Notes: generated from the letters alone by a model not told the origin. Positions 8,212-16,272 are shown, counted from the first letter of the stretch. The stretch: DNA of 33,783 bases from an uncultured Clostridia bacterium (GCA_946187775.1 CAMHSI010000015.1:1-33783); one strand, 5' to 3'. Numbers and translations are program-made.

Positions 8212-8966
8212 TGTTTGATCTGCATATGCACACCACCTGGTCGGACGGAAAAAACACGCCGGAGGAAATGGTGCAGGAGGCGATCCGGCGGGGACTGGAG
8301 ACGGTGGGAATCTCCGACCACAGCTCCGGGGATCCGGACGGGATGACCCTGGAGCAGAGCCCGGCCTACCGGGCAGAGATTGCCCGGCTGAAGGAAAAGT
8401 ACGCCGGGAAGATCCGGGTGCTGTGCGGACTGGAGCGGGACTTCCTGACGGACGATTTCGCGGAGTATGACTACACCATCGGCTCGGTACACTGGCTGAG
8501 GATGCCGGACGGGGAGCTGATGAGCGTGGACTGGTCGGCGGAAAAGCTGCGGGAAGGCGCGGAGAAGTATTTCGGCGGGGATTTTTACGCCCTGGCTGAA
8601 GCGTATTACGAAACGGAAGCCCGGGTGGTTGAAGTGACGAAATGCGATATTATCGGGCACTTTGACCTGGTGACGAAGTTTCTTGAGGCGAATCCGTTTT
8701 TTGACACGGGTCATCCGCGGTATGTGAAAGCCTGGCGGCAGGCGGCGGACGCCCTGCTTGAGACCGGGAAACCGTTTGAGGTGAATTTCGGCGCCATGAG
8801 CCGCGGATACCGGACCGGTCCGTATCCGTCCGCAGAGATCAGGAATTACCTTCGGGCGCGGGGAGGCAGGCTGCTGCTTTCCAGCGACGCCCACGCGAAG
8901 GAAAACATCGCTTACGGATTCGGGACATTCAGGGAAACGGAAAACCTGATGGAAACATGGAACTGA
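8211..8966 (+). CDS. hisK: PHP-domain histidinol-phosphatase (HisK/HisJ type)
   Basis: Metal-dependent PHP phosphoesterase that should dephosphorylate histidinol phosphate to histidinol, filling the step that HisB lacks here. The 251 residues include His5 and His7 in FDLHMHTTWSDG, Asp36/His37 in GISDHSSG, the metal Glu in CGLERDF, an internal HFDLV motif (DIIGHFDLV), and the C-terminal SSDAHAKEN. This set of metal ligands is complete. It starts one base inside the hisIE stop, so it is the last coupled gene of the operon, and the terminator stem begins at its stop codon. Substrate is assigned mainly from context; generic PHP sequence alone would not prove histidinol phosphate. Confidence 0.85.
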   Translation: MFDLHMHTTWSDGKNTPEEMVQEAIRRGLETVGISDHSSGDPDGMTLEQSPAYRAEIARLKEKYAGKIRVLCGLERDFLTDDFAEYDYTIGSVHWLRMPDGELMSVDWSAEKLREGAEKYFGGDFYALAEAYYETEARVVEVTKCDIIGHFDLVTKFLEANPFFDTGHPRYVKAWRQAADALLETGKPFEVNFGAMSRGYRTGPYPSAEIRNYLRARGGRLLLSSDAHAKENIAYGFGTFRETENLMETWN

Positions 8967-8990
8967 CGGCCGGAAAACCCGGCCGTTTTT
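8966..8990 (+). terminator. Intrinsic terminator of the his operon
   Basis: ACGGCCGG (8966-8973) pairs with CCGGCCGT (8979-8986) around the loop AAAAC and runs into five T residues (8986-8990). It overlaps the last base of the PHP stop codon. Confidence 0.85.
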
Positions 8991-8996
8991 CAGCGG

Positions 8997-9014
8997 AAAA
9001 CCGGGAGAACCCGG
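8997..9014 (-). terminator. Intrinsic terminator of the pfkB-family gene
   Basis: On the reverse strand a CCGGG/CCCGG stem (plus 9001-9005 and 9010-9014) with loop TTCT is followed by TTTT (8997-9000). It lies just beyond the stop of the kinase gene, which converges on the his operon. Confidence 0.5.
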
Positions 9015-9021
9015 GAAAGGG

Positions 9022-9954
9022 TCAGAGCACCCGGTGTATGCTCACCTGCGGATGGAGCCGTTCATAATCCGCGGGGTCGAAATCCCCGGTGAAGAGGCTG
9101 AGGGCGCTTGCGGCGGAAACCGCCAGCGCCATGCGGAAAGTTTCCATGACGGGAAGGGAACGGGCAAAACCTACCGCGAAACCGGCAGTCATGCTGTCCC
9201 CGCAGCCAACGGTATTCCGCGGAATGAGCTTCGGCGGCTTTCCGCGGAAAACGCCTTCGCTGCAGGCCAGGAGCGCGCCTTCCGCGCCCAGGGAGAGCAC
9301 CGCGTAAGGAATCCCGCCCTCGTGCAGCTCCGTCAGCGCACAGGCAGCTTCCTCCGGACCGCTGACGGAGCGGCCGAGCAGCTGGAGGATCTCATCCTCG
9401 TTGGGCTTGATGAAGGAAGGCTTTTCCTTCACGGCGGAGGCCAGGCGGCTGCCGCTGGTATCGATGAGGACCGGGACGCCGGCCTGCCGGCAGCGGCGGA
9501 TCAGGCTGCAGTATATATCCTCCGGAACGCCTTCCGGAATGCTTCCGCTGACGGAAACCACATCCGCAGCCGGGAGTTCCCGGTCAAAATCGGCCAGGAA
9601 ACGGGCGGTATCCGCCGGGGACACCGGAGCGCCGGGCTCCAGGTATTCGGTGGACCTGCCGTCCGACAGGTCCCAGCAGTTGATGCAGGAACGGGTTTCC
9701 GCGTCCACATGTGTGAAAGCGCAGCGGATCAGCGGACTGTCCACCAGGGATTCCAGGTATTTTCCGTTGAAACCGCCGGTGAAGCCCATGGCAATGACCT
9801 TTTCCCCGAGCTTTGCCGCCACGCGGCTGACGTTCAGCCCCTTGCCGCCGGCGGTGTTGTGGACTTCCTTTACCCGCATGACGGTTTCGGGCCGGATCTT
9901 CTCCAGCAGGTACAGTTTGTCAATGGACGTATTGAGCGTGACAGTCAGAATCAT
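9022..9954 (-). CDS. PfkB-family hexose-phosphate kinase (1-phosphofructokinase / tagatose-6-phosphate kinase type)
   Basis: A ribokinase-fold kinase of 310 residues, the size of FruK and LacC. The N-terminus MILTVTLNTSIDKLY and the substrate motif GGKGLNVSR (about 37-45) are typical of the 1-phosphofructokinase subfamily. The second PfkB signature is NTVGCGDSMTAGF, with catalytic base Asp253; a Cys replaces the usual Ala of GAGDS, a tolerated change. It should phosphorylate a ketose monophosphate to a ketose bisphosphate for the aldolase encoded divergently at 10135. AGGAGG lies 9 nt upstream of the ATG. An operator-like site (9977-9988) lies between start and promoter. Whether the substrate is fructose-1-P, tagatose-6-P or another ketose phosphate cannot be read from sequence. 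Confidence 0.85.
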   Translation of the reverse strand: MILTVTLNTSIDKLYLLEKIRPETVMRVKEVHNTAGGKGLNVSRVAAKLGEKVIAMGFTGGFNGKYLESLVDSPLIRCAFTHVDAETRSCINCWDLSDGRSTEYLEPGAPVSPADTARFLADFDRELPAADVVSVSGSIPEGVPEDIYCSLIRRCRQAGVPVLIDTSGSRLASAVKEKPSFIKPNEDEILQLLGRSVSGPEEAACALTELHEGGIPYAVLSLGAEGALLACSEGVFRGKPPKLIPRNTVGCGDSMTAGFAVGFARSLPVMETFRMALAVSAASALSLFTGDFDPADYERLHPQVSIHRVL

Positions 9955-9976
9955 CCGGATATGCCTCCTGAAATAA

Positions 9977-9988
9977 GGTAACGTTTCG
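9977..9988. promoter_or_regulatory. Operator-like site upstream of the pfkB-family gene
   Basis: GGTAACGTTTCG matches the perfect palindrome CGAAACGTTTCG (at 19843) in 10 of 12 positions. It lies 23 nt upstream of the kinase start. On the reverse strand a TATGAT -10-like box (plus 10002-10007) lies just upstream of it, with a poorly spaced TTGATT, so the site would cover the transcript start region. Confidence 0.4.
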
Positions 9989-10060
9989 GTTTATTCATGG
10001 TATCATAATTCCATATAAAACACAATAATCAAAAAATCACGTGAACATCGCTCAAAACCC

Positions 10061-10089
10061 TTGACAGGAAAAACAGTGCACCGTATAAT
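10061..10089 (+). promoter_or_regulatory. Consensus sigma-A promoter of the aldolase operon
   Basis: TTGACA (10061-10066), exactly 17 nt, then TATAAT (10084-10089): 12 of 12 consensus bases with ideal spacing. Such a strong promoter is expected to be held off by a repressor, and an operator follows at once. Confidence 0.85.
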
Positions 10090-10097
10090 GAGCAAAA

Positions 10098-10113
10098 AGC
10101 GAAACGATTCGCT
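10098..10113. promoter_or_regulatory. LacI-type operator at the aldolase promoter
   Basis: AGCGAAACGATTCGCT is an inverted repeat of AGCGAA and TTCGCT around a central CG, the usual form of LacI-family sites. It begins about 9 nt after the -10 box, so a bound repressor would cover the start of transcription. The LacI-family protein at 15193-16206 is the obvious candidate. Confidence 0.65.
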
Positions 10114-10134
10114 TACGGAAAAGAGGAAAAACGG

Positions 10135-10974
10135 ATGCCGTTTGTTACAGCCGGTGAAATGCTGAAAAAAGCGCAGGAAGGCGGGTATGCCGTTGGCGCG
10201 TTCAATGCGGAGAACATGGAAATGGTCCAGGCGATCCTCGCGGCCGCGGAGGCGGAGAACGCCCCGGTGATGATCCAGACGACGCCGGGGACACTGAAGT
10301 ATGCCGGCCCGAAATGCTTTGCGGGACTGGTGAGCCGCCTGGCACGGGACGCGAAGGTGCCCGCTGTCCTTCACCTGGACCACGGCAACAGCTATGAACT
10401 GGCGGAGGAATGCGCCCGGGAAGGGTATACCTCCCTGATGATCGACGGATCGAAGCTTCCTTTTGAGGAGAACATCGCGCTCACCCGCCGGGTGGTGGCC
10501 ATGGCCTGCGGCCTGCCGGTGGAAGCGGAGCTCGGCACCGTGGGCGGAAAAGAAGACGGCATGGAAGCAAAACCGCAGTATACCGACCCGGACGAGGCCG
10601 CGGAGTTTGTCCGGAGGACCGGTATCAGCAGCTTTGCCGTGGCCATCGGGACAGCCCACGGCGTCTATAAGGGAGAACCGAAGCTGGATCTGGACCGGCT
10701 GAGCGCGGTGCGGGCGAAGGTGGAGATTCCCCTGGTGCTCCACGGGACTTCCGGGGTGCCGGAGGACCAGGTGCGGGAATGCATCCGCCGCGGGATCTGC
10801 AAGGTCAACTATGCCACGGACCTTCGCATCGCGTTTACGGCAGGCGTGAAGAAAGCCATTGCGGAACAGCCGGATGCCTTTGATCCGAAGAAGTACCTGG
10901 CAGCCGGGCGCAATGCCGTTGAGGAACGGGTGCGGGAACTGATCCGGCTTCTCGGCAGCAGCGGCAGAGCCTGA
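10135..10974 (+). CDS. Class II ketose-bisphosphate aldolase (GatY/KbaY/Fba type)
   Basis: A zinc-dependent class II aldolase of 279 residues, close in length to tagatose-bisphosphate aldolases. It cleaves a ketohexose 1,6-bisphosphate to dihydroxyacetone phosphate and glyceraldehyde 3-phosphate. Visible features are catalytic Asp82 with zinc ligand His83 in VLHLDHGNS, Glu132 in VEAELGTVGG, zinc ligand His175 in AIGTAHGVY, zinc ligand His203 with the phosphate loop in VLHGTSGV, and KVNYATDLR. The overall pattern resembles KbaY/GatY more than long-chain Fba, but fructose and tagatose bisphosphate cannot be told apart by eye. It is the first gene of a five-gene operon behind a consensus promoter and operator. 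Confidence 0.85.
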   Translation: MPFVTAGEMLKKAQEGGYAVGAFNAENMEMVQAILAAAEAENAPVMIQTTPGTLKYAGPKCFAGLVSRLARDAKVPAVLHLDHGNSYELAEECAREGYTSLMIDGSKLPFEENIALTRRVVAMACGLPVEAELGTVGGKEDGMEAKPQYTDPDEAAEFVRRTGISSFAVAIGTAHGVYKGEPKLDLDRLSAVRAKVEIPLVLHGTSGVPEDQVRECIRRGICKVNYATDLRIAFTAGVKKAIAEQPDAFDPKKYLAAGRNAVEERVRELIRLLGSSGRA

Positions 10975-10997
10975 GAAAAAGCAAGGAGCGTGCGGAG

Positions 10998-12485
10998 ATG
11001 AACACCTGGCTGCTTGGCGTGGATATCGGAACCTCCTCCTGCAAGACAGCACTGTTTGATCCGGAAGGAAAGGCCGCCGCGCAGGGAGGAAGCGAATACC
11101 CGGTCAGCTATCCCAGGACGGGATGGGCGGAGCAGGATCCGGAAGACTGGTGGAACGGCGCGTGCCGGGCCATCCGGGAAATGATCGCCCGGAGCGGGAT
11201 CAATCCGGCGGAGATCGCCGGAATCGGCGTGGACGGGCAAAGCTGGTCCGCCGTCGCGCTGGACAGGGAAGGAGAAGTCCTCTGTCCGACGCCCATCTGG
11301 ACTGATACGCGGAGCGAGGCCGCCTGCCGGGAAGCGGCGGACCGCCTGACGGAAGAAAAACTCTTCGGCCTGTGCGGAAATCCCGCGCAGCCGGGCTATA
11401 CCTGGCCCAAAATCCTCTGGTACCGGGATAACCGGCCGGAGGTGTTCGCAAGGACGGAGAAGATCCTGCAGTCCAACAGCTATATCGTTTACCGGATGAC
11501 CGGGGAGATCACGCAGGATCTGTCCCAGGGATACGGCCTGGCCTGCTTCGATATGCGGAAAGGCCGCTGGGACAGCGAAGCCTGCAGGATGCTGGGCATT
11601 CCGGAGAAGTTTCTGCCGGAAATTGTTCCCTGCCACCAGGTGGTGGGCCGGCTGACGAAGGAAGCCGCGGAAGCGGCCGGGCTGAAGGAGGGAATTCCGG
11701 TGGTCGCGGGCGGGCTGGACGCAGCCTGCGGCACGCTGGGCGCGGGGGTCGTTTTCCCCGGGCAGACCCAGGAACAGGGCGGCCAGGCCGGGGGTATGAG
11801 CATCTGTATCGATCGGTACGCGGCGGATCCGCGGCTGATTCTCGGATTCCATGTGGTACCGGGAAAGTGGCTGCTGCAGGGCGGAACCACCGGAGGCGGC
11901 GGAGCCCTGAAATGGCTGCGGGAGACGGTCTGCCCGGAGCTCAGCTTCGCGGAAATGAGCGAACTGGCGGAGCAGGCGCCGGCCGGCAGCGGAGGCGTGA
12001 CCTTCCTGCCATATATGGCAGGGGAGCGGAGCCCCCTCTGGAACCCGAAAGCCTGCGGCGTATTTTTCGGACTGGACTTCAGCACGACGCGGGCACAGAT
12101 GATCCGGGCGTGCATGGAGGGCGTGGCCTATGCGCTGCGGCACAACCTGGAGACGGCGGAAGCCGCGGGTGCCCGGGCGGATATCCTGCGGGCCATGGGC
12201 GGAAGCGCCAACAGCCGGGTATGGACGCAGATCAAGGCGGACATCACCGGGCACCGGATCGAGGTGCCCGCCAGCGATACAGCCACCACCCTGGGGGCGG
12301 CCATCCTGGCCGGCGTGGGCACGGGCGTTTACGGCAGTTTTGAGGAAGCGGCAAGGCGCACGGTCCGCGTCCGGAAAACCTTCGCGCCGGATCCGGATAC
12401 GCAGGAGGTTTACGGGAAGGGATACGAAACCTACCGGAAGCTTTACCCGGCCCTGGAAGAAATCATGAACAGCCGGGACAGATGA
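10998..12485 (+). CDS. FGGY-family carbohydrate kinase (xylulokinase-like)
   Basis: A 495-residue ATP-dependent sugar kinase with the two actin-like FGGY domains. The N-terminal nucleotide loop is GVDIGTSSCKTALFD; GIGVDGQSWSAVALD and WAEQDPEDWW follow. The C-terminal domain has GGLDAACGTLGAG, LPYMAGERSPLWNP, GVFFGLDFS and MGGSANSRVWTQIKADITG, all close to the xylulokinase pattern. It probably phosphorylates a ketose. Next to a ketose-phosphate kinase and a bisphosphate aldolase, a ketohexose such as tagatose is a more sensible substrate than xylulose, because no transketolase or epimerase is present here; this is inference. It follows the aldolase after 23 nt. Confidence 0.85.
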   Translation: MNTWLLGVDIGTSSCKTALFDPEGKAAAQGGSEYPVSYPRTGWAEQDPEDWWNGACRAIREMIARSGINPAEIAGIGVDGQSWSAVALDREGEVLCPTPIWTDTRSEAACREAADRLTEEKLFGLCGNPAQPGYTWPKILWYRDNRPEVFARTEKILQSNSYIVYRMTGEITQDLSQGYGLACFDMRKGRWDSEACRMLGIPEKFLPEIVPCHQVVGRLTKEAAEAAGLKEGIPVVAGGLDAACGTLGAGVVFPGQTQEQGGQAGGMSICIDRYAADPRLILGFHVVPGKWLLQGGTTGGGGALKWLRETVCPELSFAEMSELAEQAPAGSGGVTFLPYMAGERSPLWNPKACGVFFGLDFSTTRAQMIRACMEGVAYALRHNLETAEAAGARADILRAMGGSANSRVWTQIKADITGHRIEVPASDTATTLGAAILAGVGTGVYGSFEEAARRTVRVRKTFAPDPDTQEVYGKGYETYRKLYPALEEIMNSRDR

Positions 12486-12505
12486 GGAAAGAAGGAAGAC
12501 ATGAA

Positions 12506-13555
12506 ATGAAAGCGGCGGTACTGTACGGCAATGAGGATATCCGCTGGGCAGACTGGGAAACCCCGGTATGCCGGCCTGGAACGGTCAAGGTGCGGGTGCG
12601 GGCGACGGGAATCTGCGGGAGCGACGTTCCCAGGGTGCTGAACCACGGGGCCCATTTCTATCCGGTGGTGCTGGGGCATGAATTCAGCGGGGATATCGTG
12701 GAAACCGGCGAAGGTGTGGAAGGCCTCAGCGTCGGGGACACGGTCAGCGGCGCGCCGTTGGTGCCCTGCATGAAATGCGAGGACTGCCAGCTGGGGAATT
12801 TCTCCCTGTGCCGGCATTACAGCTTTATCGGAAGCCGGGAACAGGGTAGTTTTGCGGAATATGTGGTGATTCCCGCGGCAAACGCAATCCGGTACGATCC
12901 GTCGGTTCCGTATGAGCAGGCGGCCATGTTCGAACCGTCCACCGTGGCGGTGCACGGGCTGCGCCAGATGCGCTACCGCGGCGGGGAAACCGTGGCGGTC
13001 CTGGGATGCGGGACGATCGGGATTTTCGCGCTGCAGTGGGCGAAGATCCTGGGCGCGAAGGAAATCACCGCCTTTGACATCGATGACGGGCGGCTGGAGC
13101 TGGCGAAACGGCTGGGCGCGGACCGGACCGTCAATACCATGCGGGAAGGGTTCATGGAGGAAGCGAAAGCCCTGACCGGAGGGCGCGGATTTGAAAACGT
13201 GCTGGAGACCGCGGGGAATCCGGTTACCATGCGGATGGCCTTTGAACTGGCAGCGAACAAGGCGAAGGTCTGCTTCATCGGGACCCCCCATACGGACCTG
13301 ACCTTCACCCCGGCCCAGTGGGAGAACATGAACCGGAAAGAGTTTTTCCTGACCGGCAGCTGGATGAGCTATTCCGCACCCTTCCCGGGGAAGGAATGGA
13401 AGCTGACAGCCGACTGCTTCGCGGACGGAAGGCTGAAATTCGATCCGTCCATGATTTTCCGCAGATTTCCGCTCAGCCGGGCGGCGGAAGCCTTCGCCCT
13501 GTACAGGAATCCGCGGGACGTCCACGGCAAGATCATGCTGATCAATGAGAAATAA
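12506..13555 (+). CDS. Zinc-dependent medium-chain dehydrogenase (polyol / galactitol-phosphate dehydrogenase-like)
   Basis: A 349-residue MDR-family oxidoreductase. The catalytic zinc site is Cys37 (GICGSD) and His58/Glu59 (LGHEFSG); the structural zinc cysteines are Cys88, 91, 94 and 102 (PCMKCEDCQLGNFSLC). The Rossmann motif is VLGCGTIGIFALQ, followed by an acidic residue (AFDIDD) that suggests NAD preference. Sequence style is that of sorbitol and galactitol-1-phosphate 5-dehydrogenases. In this operon it probably oxidises a polyol to a ketose. An in-frame ATG at 12482 overlaps the FGGY stop; the ATG at 12506 is preferred because the family starts MKAAVLYG and GAAGGAAG lies 7 nt upstream. 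Phosphorylated versus free polyol is unresolved. Confidence 0.8.
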   Translation: MKAAVLYGNEDIRWADWETPVCRPGTVKVRVRATGICGSDVPRVLNHGAHFYPVVLGHEFSGDIVETGEGVEGLSVGDTVSGAPLVPCMKCEDCQLGNFSLCRHYSFIGSREQGSFAEYVVIPAANAIRYDPSVPYEQAAMFEPSTVAVHGLRQMRYRGGETVAVLGCGTIGIFALQWAKILGAKEITAFDIDDGRLELAKRLGADRTVNTMREGFMEEAKALTGGRGFENVLETAGNPVTMRMAFELAANKAKVCFIGTPHTDLTFTPAQWENMNRKEFFLTGSWMSYSAPFPGKEWKLTADCFADGRLKFDPSMIFRRFPLSRAAEAFALYRNPRDVHGKIMLINEK

Positions 13556-13584
13556 AACCAATACAATCAGAGGAGGAAAGGAAG

Positions 13585-14595
13585 ATGGCATTCATTGACC
13601 CAAAACTGGTTCCGAAACGGAAACTGTCCAACGGCCAGGAGATTCCCTGCATCGGTATGGGCACTTTCGGCAGCGACCGCTTTACGCCGGAGCAGGTGTC
13701 CAATGCCGTGGCGGGAGCGATCCGCTGCGGTTACCGCCTGTTTGACTGCGCGTCCGTATACGGAAACGAAGACCTGATCGGAAAGGTTTTCGAAGACGCG
13801 CTGAAGGACGGCACGGTGAAGCGGGAGGAGCTCTTTATCACCTCCAAGGTCTGGAACGATATGCACGGGCAGGGAGACGTCCTGCTTTCCTGCGCGCAGA
13901 CCCTGAAGGACCTTCGGCTGGATTACCTGGACTTCTACTTTGTCCACTGGCCCTTCCCGAATTACCACGCGCCGGGCTGCGACGGCGACAGCCGGAACCC
14001 GGACAGCAAACCCTTCTCCGTTGAGGAATTCATGAGTACCTGGCGGCAGATGGAACGCCTGGTGGACATGGGCCTGGTGAAGAACATCGGTATGAGCAGC
14101 ATGACCATCCCGAAGCTGGAGGCGGTCCTGCCCCTCTGCCGGATTATGCCCACCGTGATTGAGATGGAACTGCATCCCTGCTTCCAGCAGCCGGAACTGT
14201 ACGACTATGTGACCGCCCGGGGCATCCAGCCCATCGGCTTCTGCCCGATCGGCAGCCCCACCCGTCCGGACCGGGATATGACCCCGGACGATATTGCGGA
14301 CATCCAGGTGCCGGAGCTGGTGGAAGTGGCGAAAGCCCATGGCGTGCATCCCGCTGTGATCTGCCTGAAATGGGCGGTGCAGCGCGGCCAGATTCCGATT
14401 CCGTTCTCGATTCATGAGAATGAATATGTATCCAACCTGGCATCCACCATTCAGGACCCGCTGTCGGAAGAAGAAATGAAAATCCTGAAGGGCGTGGACA
14501 AGAACTGCCGCCTGATCAAGGGACAGGTGTTCCTCTGGCCCGGCGCGTCCTCCTGGCACGACCTGTGGGACGAAGACGGCGTCATCGTAAAGTGA
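13585..14595 (+). CDS. Aldo/keto reductase (aldose reductase-like)
   Basis: A TIM-barrel NADPH-dependent reductase of 336 residues. The catalytic tetrad is complete: Asp54 and Tyr59 in GYRLFDCASVYGNED, Lys88 in FITSKVWND, and His121 in FVHWPFP. The family end-of-barrel regions ICLKWAVQRG and PIPFSIHENEY for cofactor binding are present. A hydrophilic loop after the His (GDSRNPDSKPF) and a tail rich in Trp (LWPGASSWHDLW) could shape the substrate pocket. In context it could reduce an aldose to a polyol, the reverse partner of the zinc dehydrogenase. AGGAGGAAAGG lies directly ahead of the ATG. Detoxification of reactive aldehydes is an alternative role. Confidence 0.85.
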   Translation: MAFIDPKLVPKRKLSNGQEIPCIGMGTFGSDRFTPEQVSNAVAGAIRCGYRLFDCASVYGNEDLIGKVFEDALKDGTVKREELFITSKVWNDMHGQGDVLLSCAQTLKDLRLDYLDFYFVHWPFPNYHAPGCDGDSRNPDSKPFSVEEFMSTWRQMERLVDMGLVKNIGMSSMTIPKLEAVLPLCRIMPTVIEMELHPCFQQPELYDYVTARGIQPIGFCPIGSPTRPDRDMTPDDIADIQVPELVEVAKAHGVHPAVICLKWAVQRGQIPIPFSIHENEYVSNLASTIQDPLSEEEMKILKGVDKNCRLIKGQVFLWPGASSWHDLWDEDGVIVK

Positions 14596-14617
14596 GCACG
14601 GATCGGAGGGAACTGAA

Positions 14618-15055
14618 ATGCTGAAAGGAATTCCCGCAATCATCCCGCCGGAACTGATGAAGATCCTGATGGAGATGGGGCACGGAGACGAGCTCCTGAT
14701 CTGCGACGGGAACTATCCGAAGTTCGGCTGTCCGGAGCGCTGCGTCCGCATGGACGGGCACGGCATTCCGGAAATCCTGGACGCTGTCCTGCGCTTTTTC
14801 CCGCTGGATTCCTATGCGGAACACCCGACAATCCTGATGGCCGTGCTGCCGGACGATCCCTACAGGCCGGAAATCTGGGAAACCTACCGGGAAATCGGAA
14901 AACGGCATGAAAAAGAAGGCCTGCGGGAAACCTGTGTGCAGAAAACGGAATTTTATCCGCGGGGCGCGAAATGCTACGCCTGCATCGCAACCGGGGAAAC
15001 TGCCCTGTATGCCAACGTCATCCTGAAAAAGGGCGTTGTCAGCGCAGCGGGATAA
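14618..15055 (+). CDS. RbsD/FucU-family sugar mutarotase
   Basis: A 145-residue protein of the RbsD/FucU family, which speeds interconversion of sugar anomers. The N-terminal block MLKGIPAIIPPELMKILMEM and the active-site motif GHGDELLICDGNYP (His22, Asp24) are typical of FucU-like members. The C-terminal GETALYANVILKKGV also fits. FucU acts on L-fucose and also on other pyranoses, so the substrate here need not be fucose; in this operon it may supply the anomer used by the aldo/keto reductase. It is the last gene before a terminator. Confidence 0.85.
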   Translation: MLKGIPAIIPPELMKILMEMGHGDELLICDGNYPKFGCPERCVRMDGHGIPEILDAVLRFFPLDSYAEHPTILMAVLPDDPYRPEIWETYREIGKRHEKEGLRETCVQKTEFYPRGAKCYACIATGETALYANVILKKGVVSAAG

Positions 15056-15094
15056 CCTGAATTCCCCGGACGTTTTTCCTTCTTTTTTGTTCGG

Positions 15095-15126
15095 AAAGCC
15101 GCGCAGGAGCAGCGCGGCTTTCTGTT
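15095..15126 (+). terminator. Terminator of the aldolase operon
   Basis: AAAGCCGCGC (15095-15104) pairs with GCGCGGCTTT (15112-15121) around a 7-nt loop, followed by a weak T-rich tail (CTGTT). Confidence 0.7.
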
Positions 15127-15130
15127 CATG

Positions 15131-15153
15131 AAAAAAGCTCCCGGGAGGGGAGC
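15131..15153 (-). terminator. Terminator of the lacI-family gene
   Basis: On the reverse strand GCTCCC, the loop CTCCC, GGGAGC and six T residues (plus coordinates 15153 down to 15131). Together with the neighbouring plus-strand terminator it separates the two convergent units. Confidence 0.75.
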
Positions 15154-15192
15154 GTGCCGGCGCGGAAATGCCGGGGGGAACGGTTCGGGGTT

Positions 15193-16206
15193 TCAGGGCT
15201 TCAGCACCCGGACGGAACTGCCCTCCGTCAGCTCGGTGCTGAGGGTGACGATCCGGTGGGAAAAACTGCCGCCGCTTCCGAGAAGGTCCAGCATCAGATT
15301 GGCTGCCTCCCGGCCGATACTCAGCTGGGGCTGGCGGATCAGGGTCAGGTCCGGGAAGATTTCACCGAAGAGCTCGAGCTTGTCAAACCCGATCACGGAG
15401 AGGTCCTCCGGGATGCGGATACCGCCGCGCTGCAGGGCCAGCATGGCACCCAGGGTCATTTCAAAGTTGGTGACAAACAGGGCGGTGGGCCGCCGCTTCA
15501 GGGCCAGCAGGTCCTGAACCGCCTGGTATCCTCCGTCCATCGTGTAATTGCCGTAGCGGATGTATTCGTCGTCCGGTTCGATCCCGGCTTCCTTCAGGGC
15601 ATCCAGGTAGCCGTTCAGGCGGCAGTCTGTGGTGTAAAGGCCGGGGCTTCCAAGCACAAGGCCGATCCGCCGGTGGCCGAGCCCGGTCAGCTTCCGCACG
15701 GCCTGGCCGGCTGCGTGGGCGTTGTCGATGATAACGGCGCTGACCTTGTTCCGGAGGCTCTCAATCAGGCGGTCGATGAGCAGCACGGGGATTCCGGCCG
15801 CAAGCGCGGTTTTCAGATGGGCACCGGTGGTGTCGGTGGCCATGTTGATCAGGCCGTCGACCCGGCGGTGCATCAGGAATTCCACGGCTTCCTTTTCCCG
15901 GCGGATATCGCTGCGGCAGTCGCAGACGATCACAGCGTAATCATGTTTGCGCAGAACGTCCTCCATGGAGGAAATGATGGACGTGATGAACGTGTTGCTG
16001 AGCTCGGGAATGACGACCCCGATGGCGCGGGAATGCTGCGTTTTCAGGCTGCGGGCCACCTCGTTGGGAACATAGTGCAGCTTCCGGACAGCGGCCTCAA
16101 TCAGCACGCGGTTCTTCTCCCGGACGGTGCCGCCGTTGAAATACTTGGAGAGCGTGGCGAGACCGAGGCCGGTCTCCCGGGCGAGATCCTTCATTGTTGC
16201 TGCCAT
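15193..16206 (-). CDS. LacI-family transcriptional regulator
   Basis: A 337-residue one-component regulator. The N-terminal HTH is MKDLARETGLGLATLSKYFN, with the hinge helix in VPNEVARSLKT. From about residue 60 a periplasmic-binding-protein-like domain follows (IGVVIPELSNTF, LINMATDTTG, LLIDRL, GHRRIGLVLG, ALFVTNFEMTLGAMLAL, LSVIGFDKLELF). The effector is presumably a sugar or sugar phosphate from the flanking pathway. AGGAGG lies 7 nt ahead of the ATG. Its own promoter is adjacent to a CGAAACG palindrome, which suggests autoregulation. It sits exactly between the catabolic operon and the two-component/transport genes, both of which carry matching sites. Confidence 0.92.
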   Translation of the reverse strand: MAATMKDLARETGLGLATLSKYFNGGTVREKNRVLIEAAVRKLHYVPNEVARSLKTQHSRAIGVVIPELSNTFITSIISSMEDVLRKHDYAVIVCDCRSDIRREKEAVEFLMHRRVDGLINMATDTTGAHLKTALAAGIPVLLIDRLIESLRNKVSAVIIDNAHAAGQAVRKLTGLGHRRIGLVLGSPGLYTTDCRLNGYLDALKEAGIEPDDEYIRYGNYTMDGGYQAVQDLLALKRRPTALFVTNFEMTLGAMLALQRGGIRIPEDLSVIGFDKLELFGEIFPDLTLIRQPQLSIGREAANLMLDLLGSGGSFSHRIVTLSTELTEGSSVRVLKP

Positions 16207-16272
16207 GGGTCAACCTCCTGACGGCCGTCGCGGTGCACTGAAAGAGACATCACCTGTTTTCAATGTGTTTTT

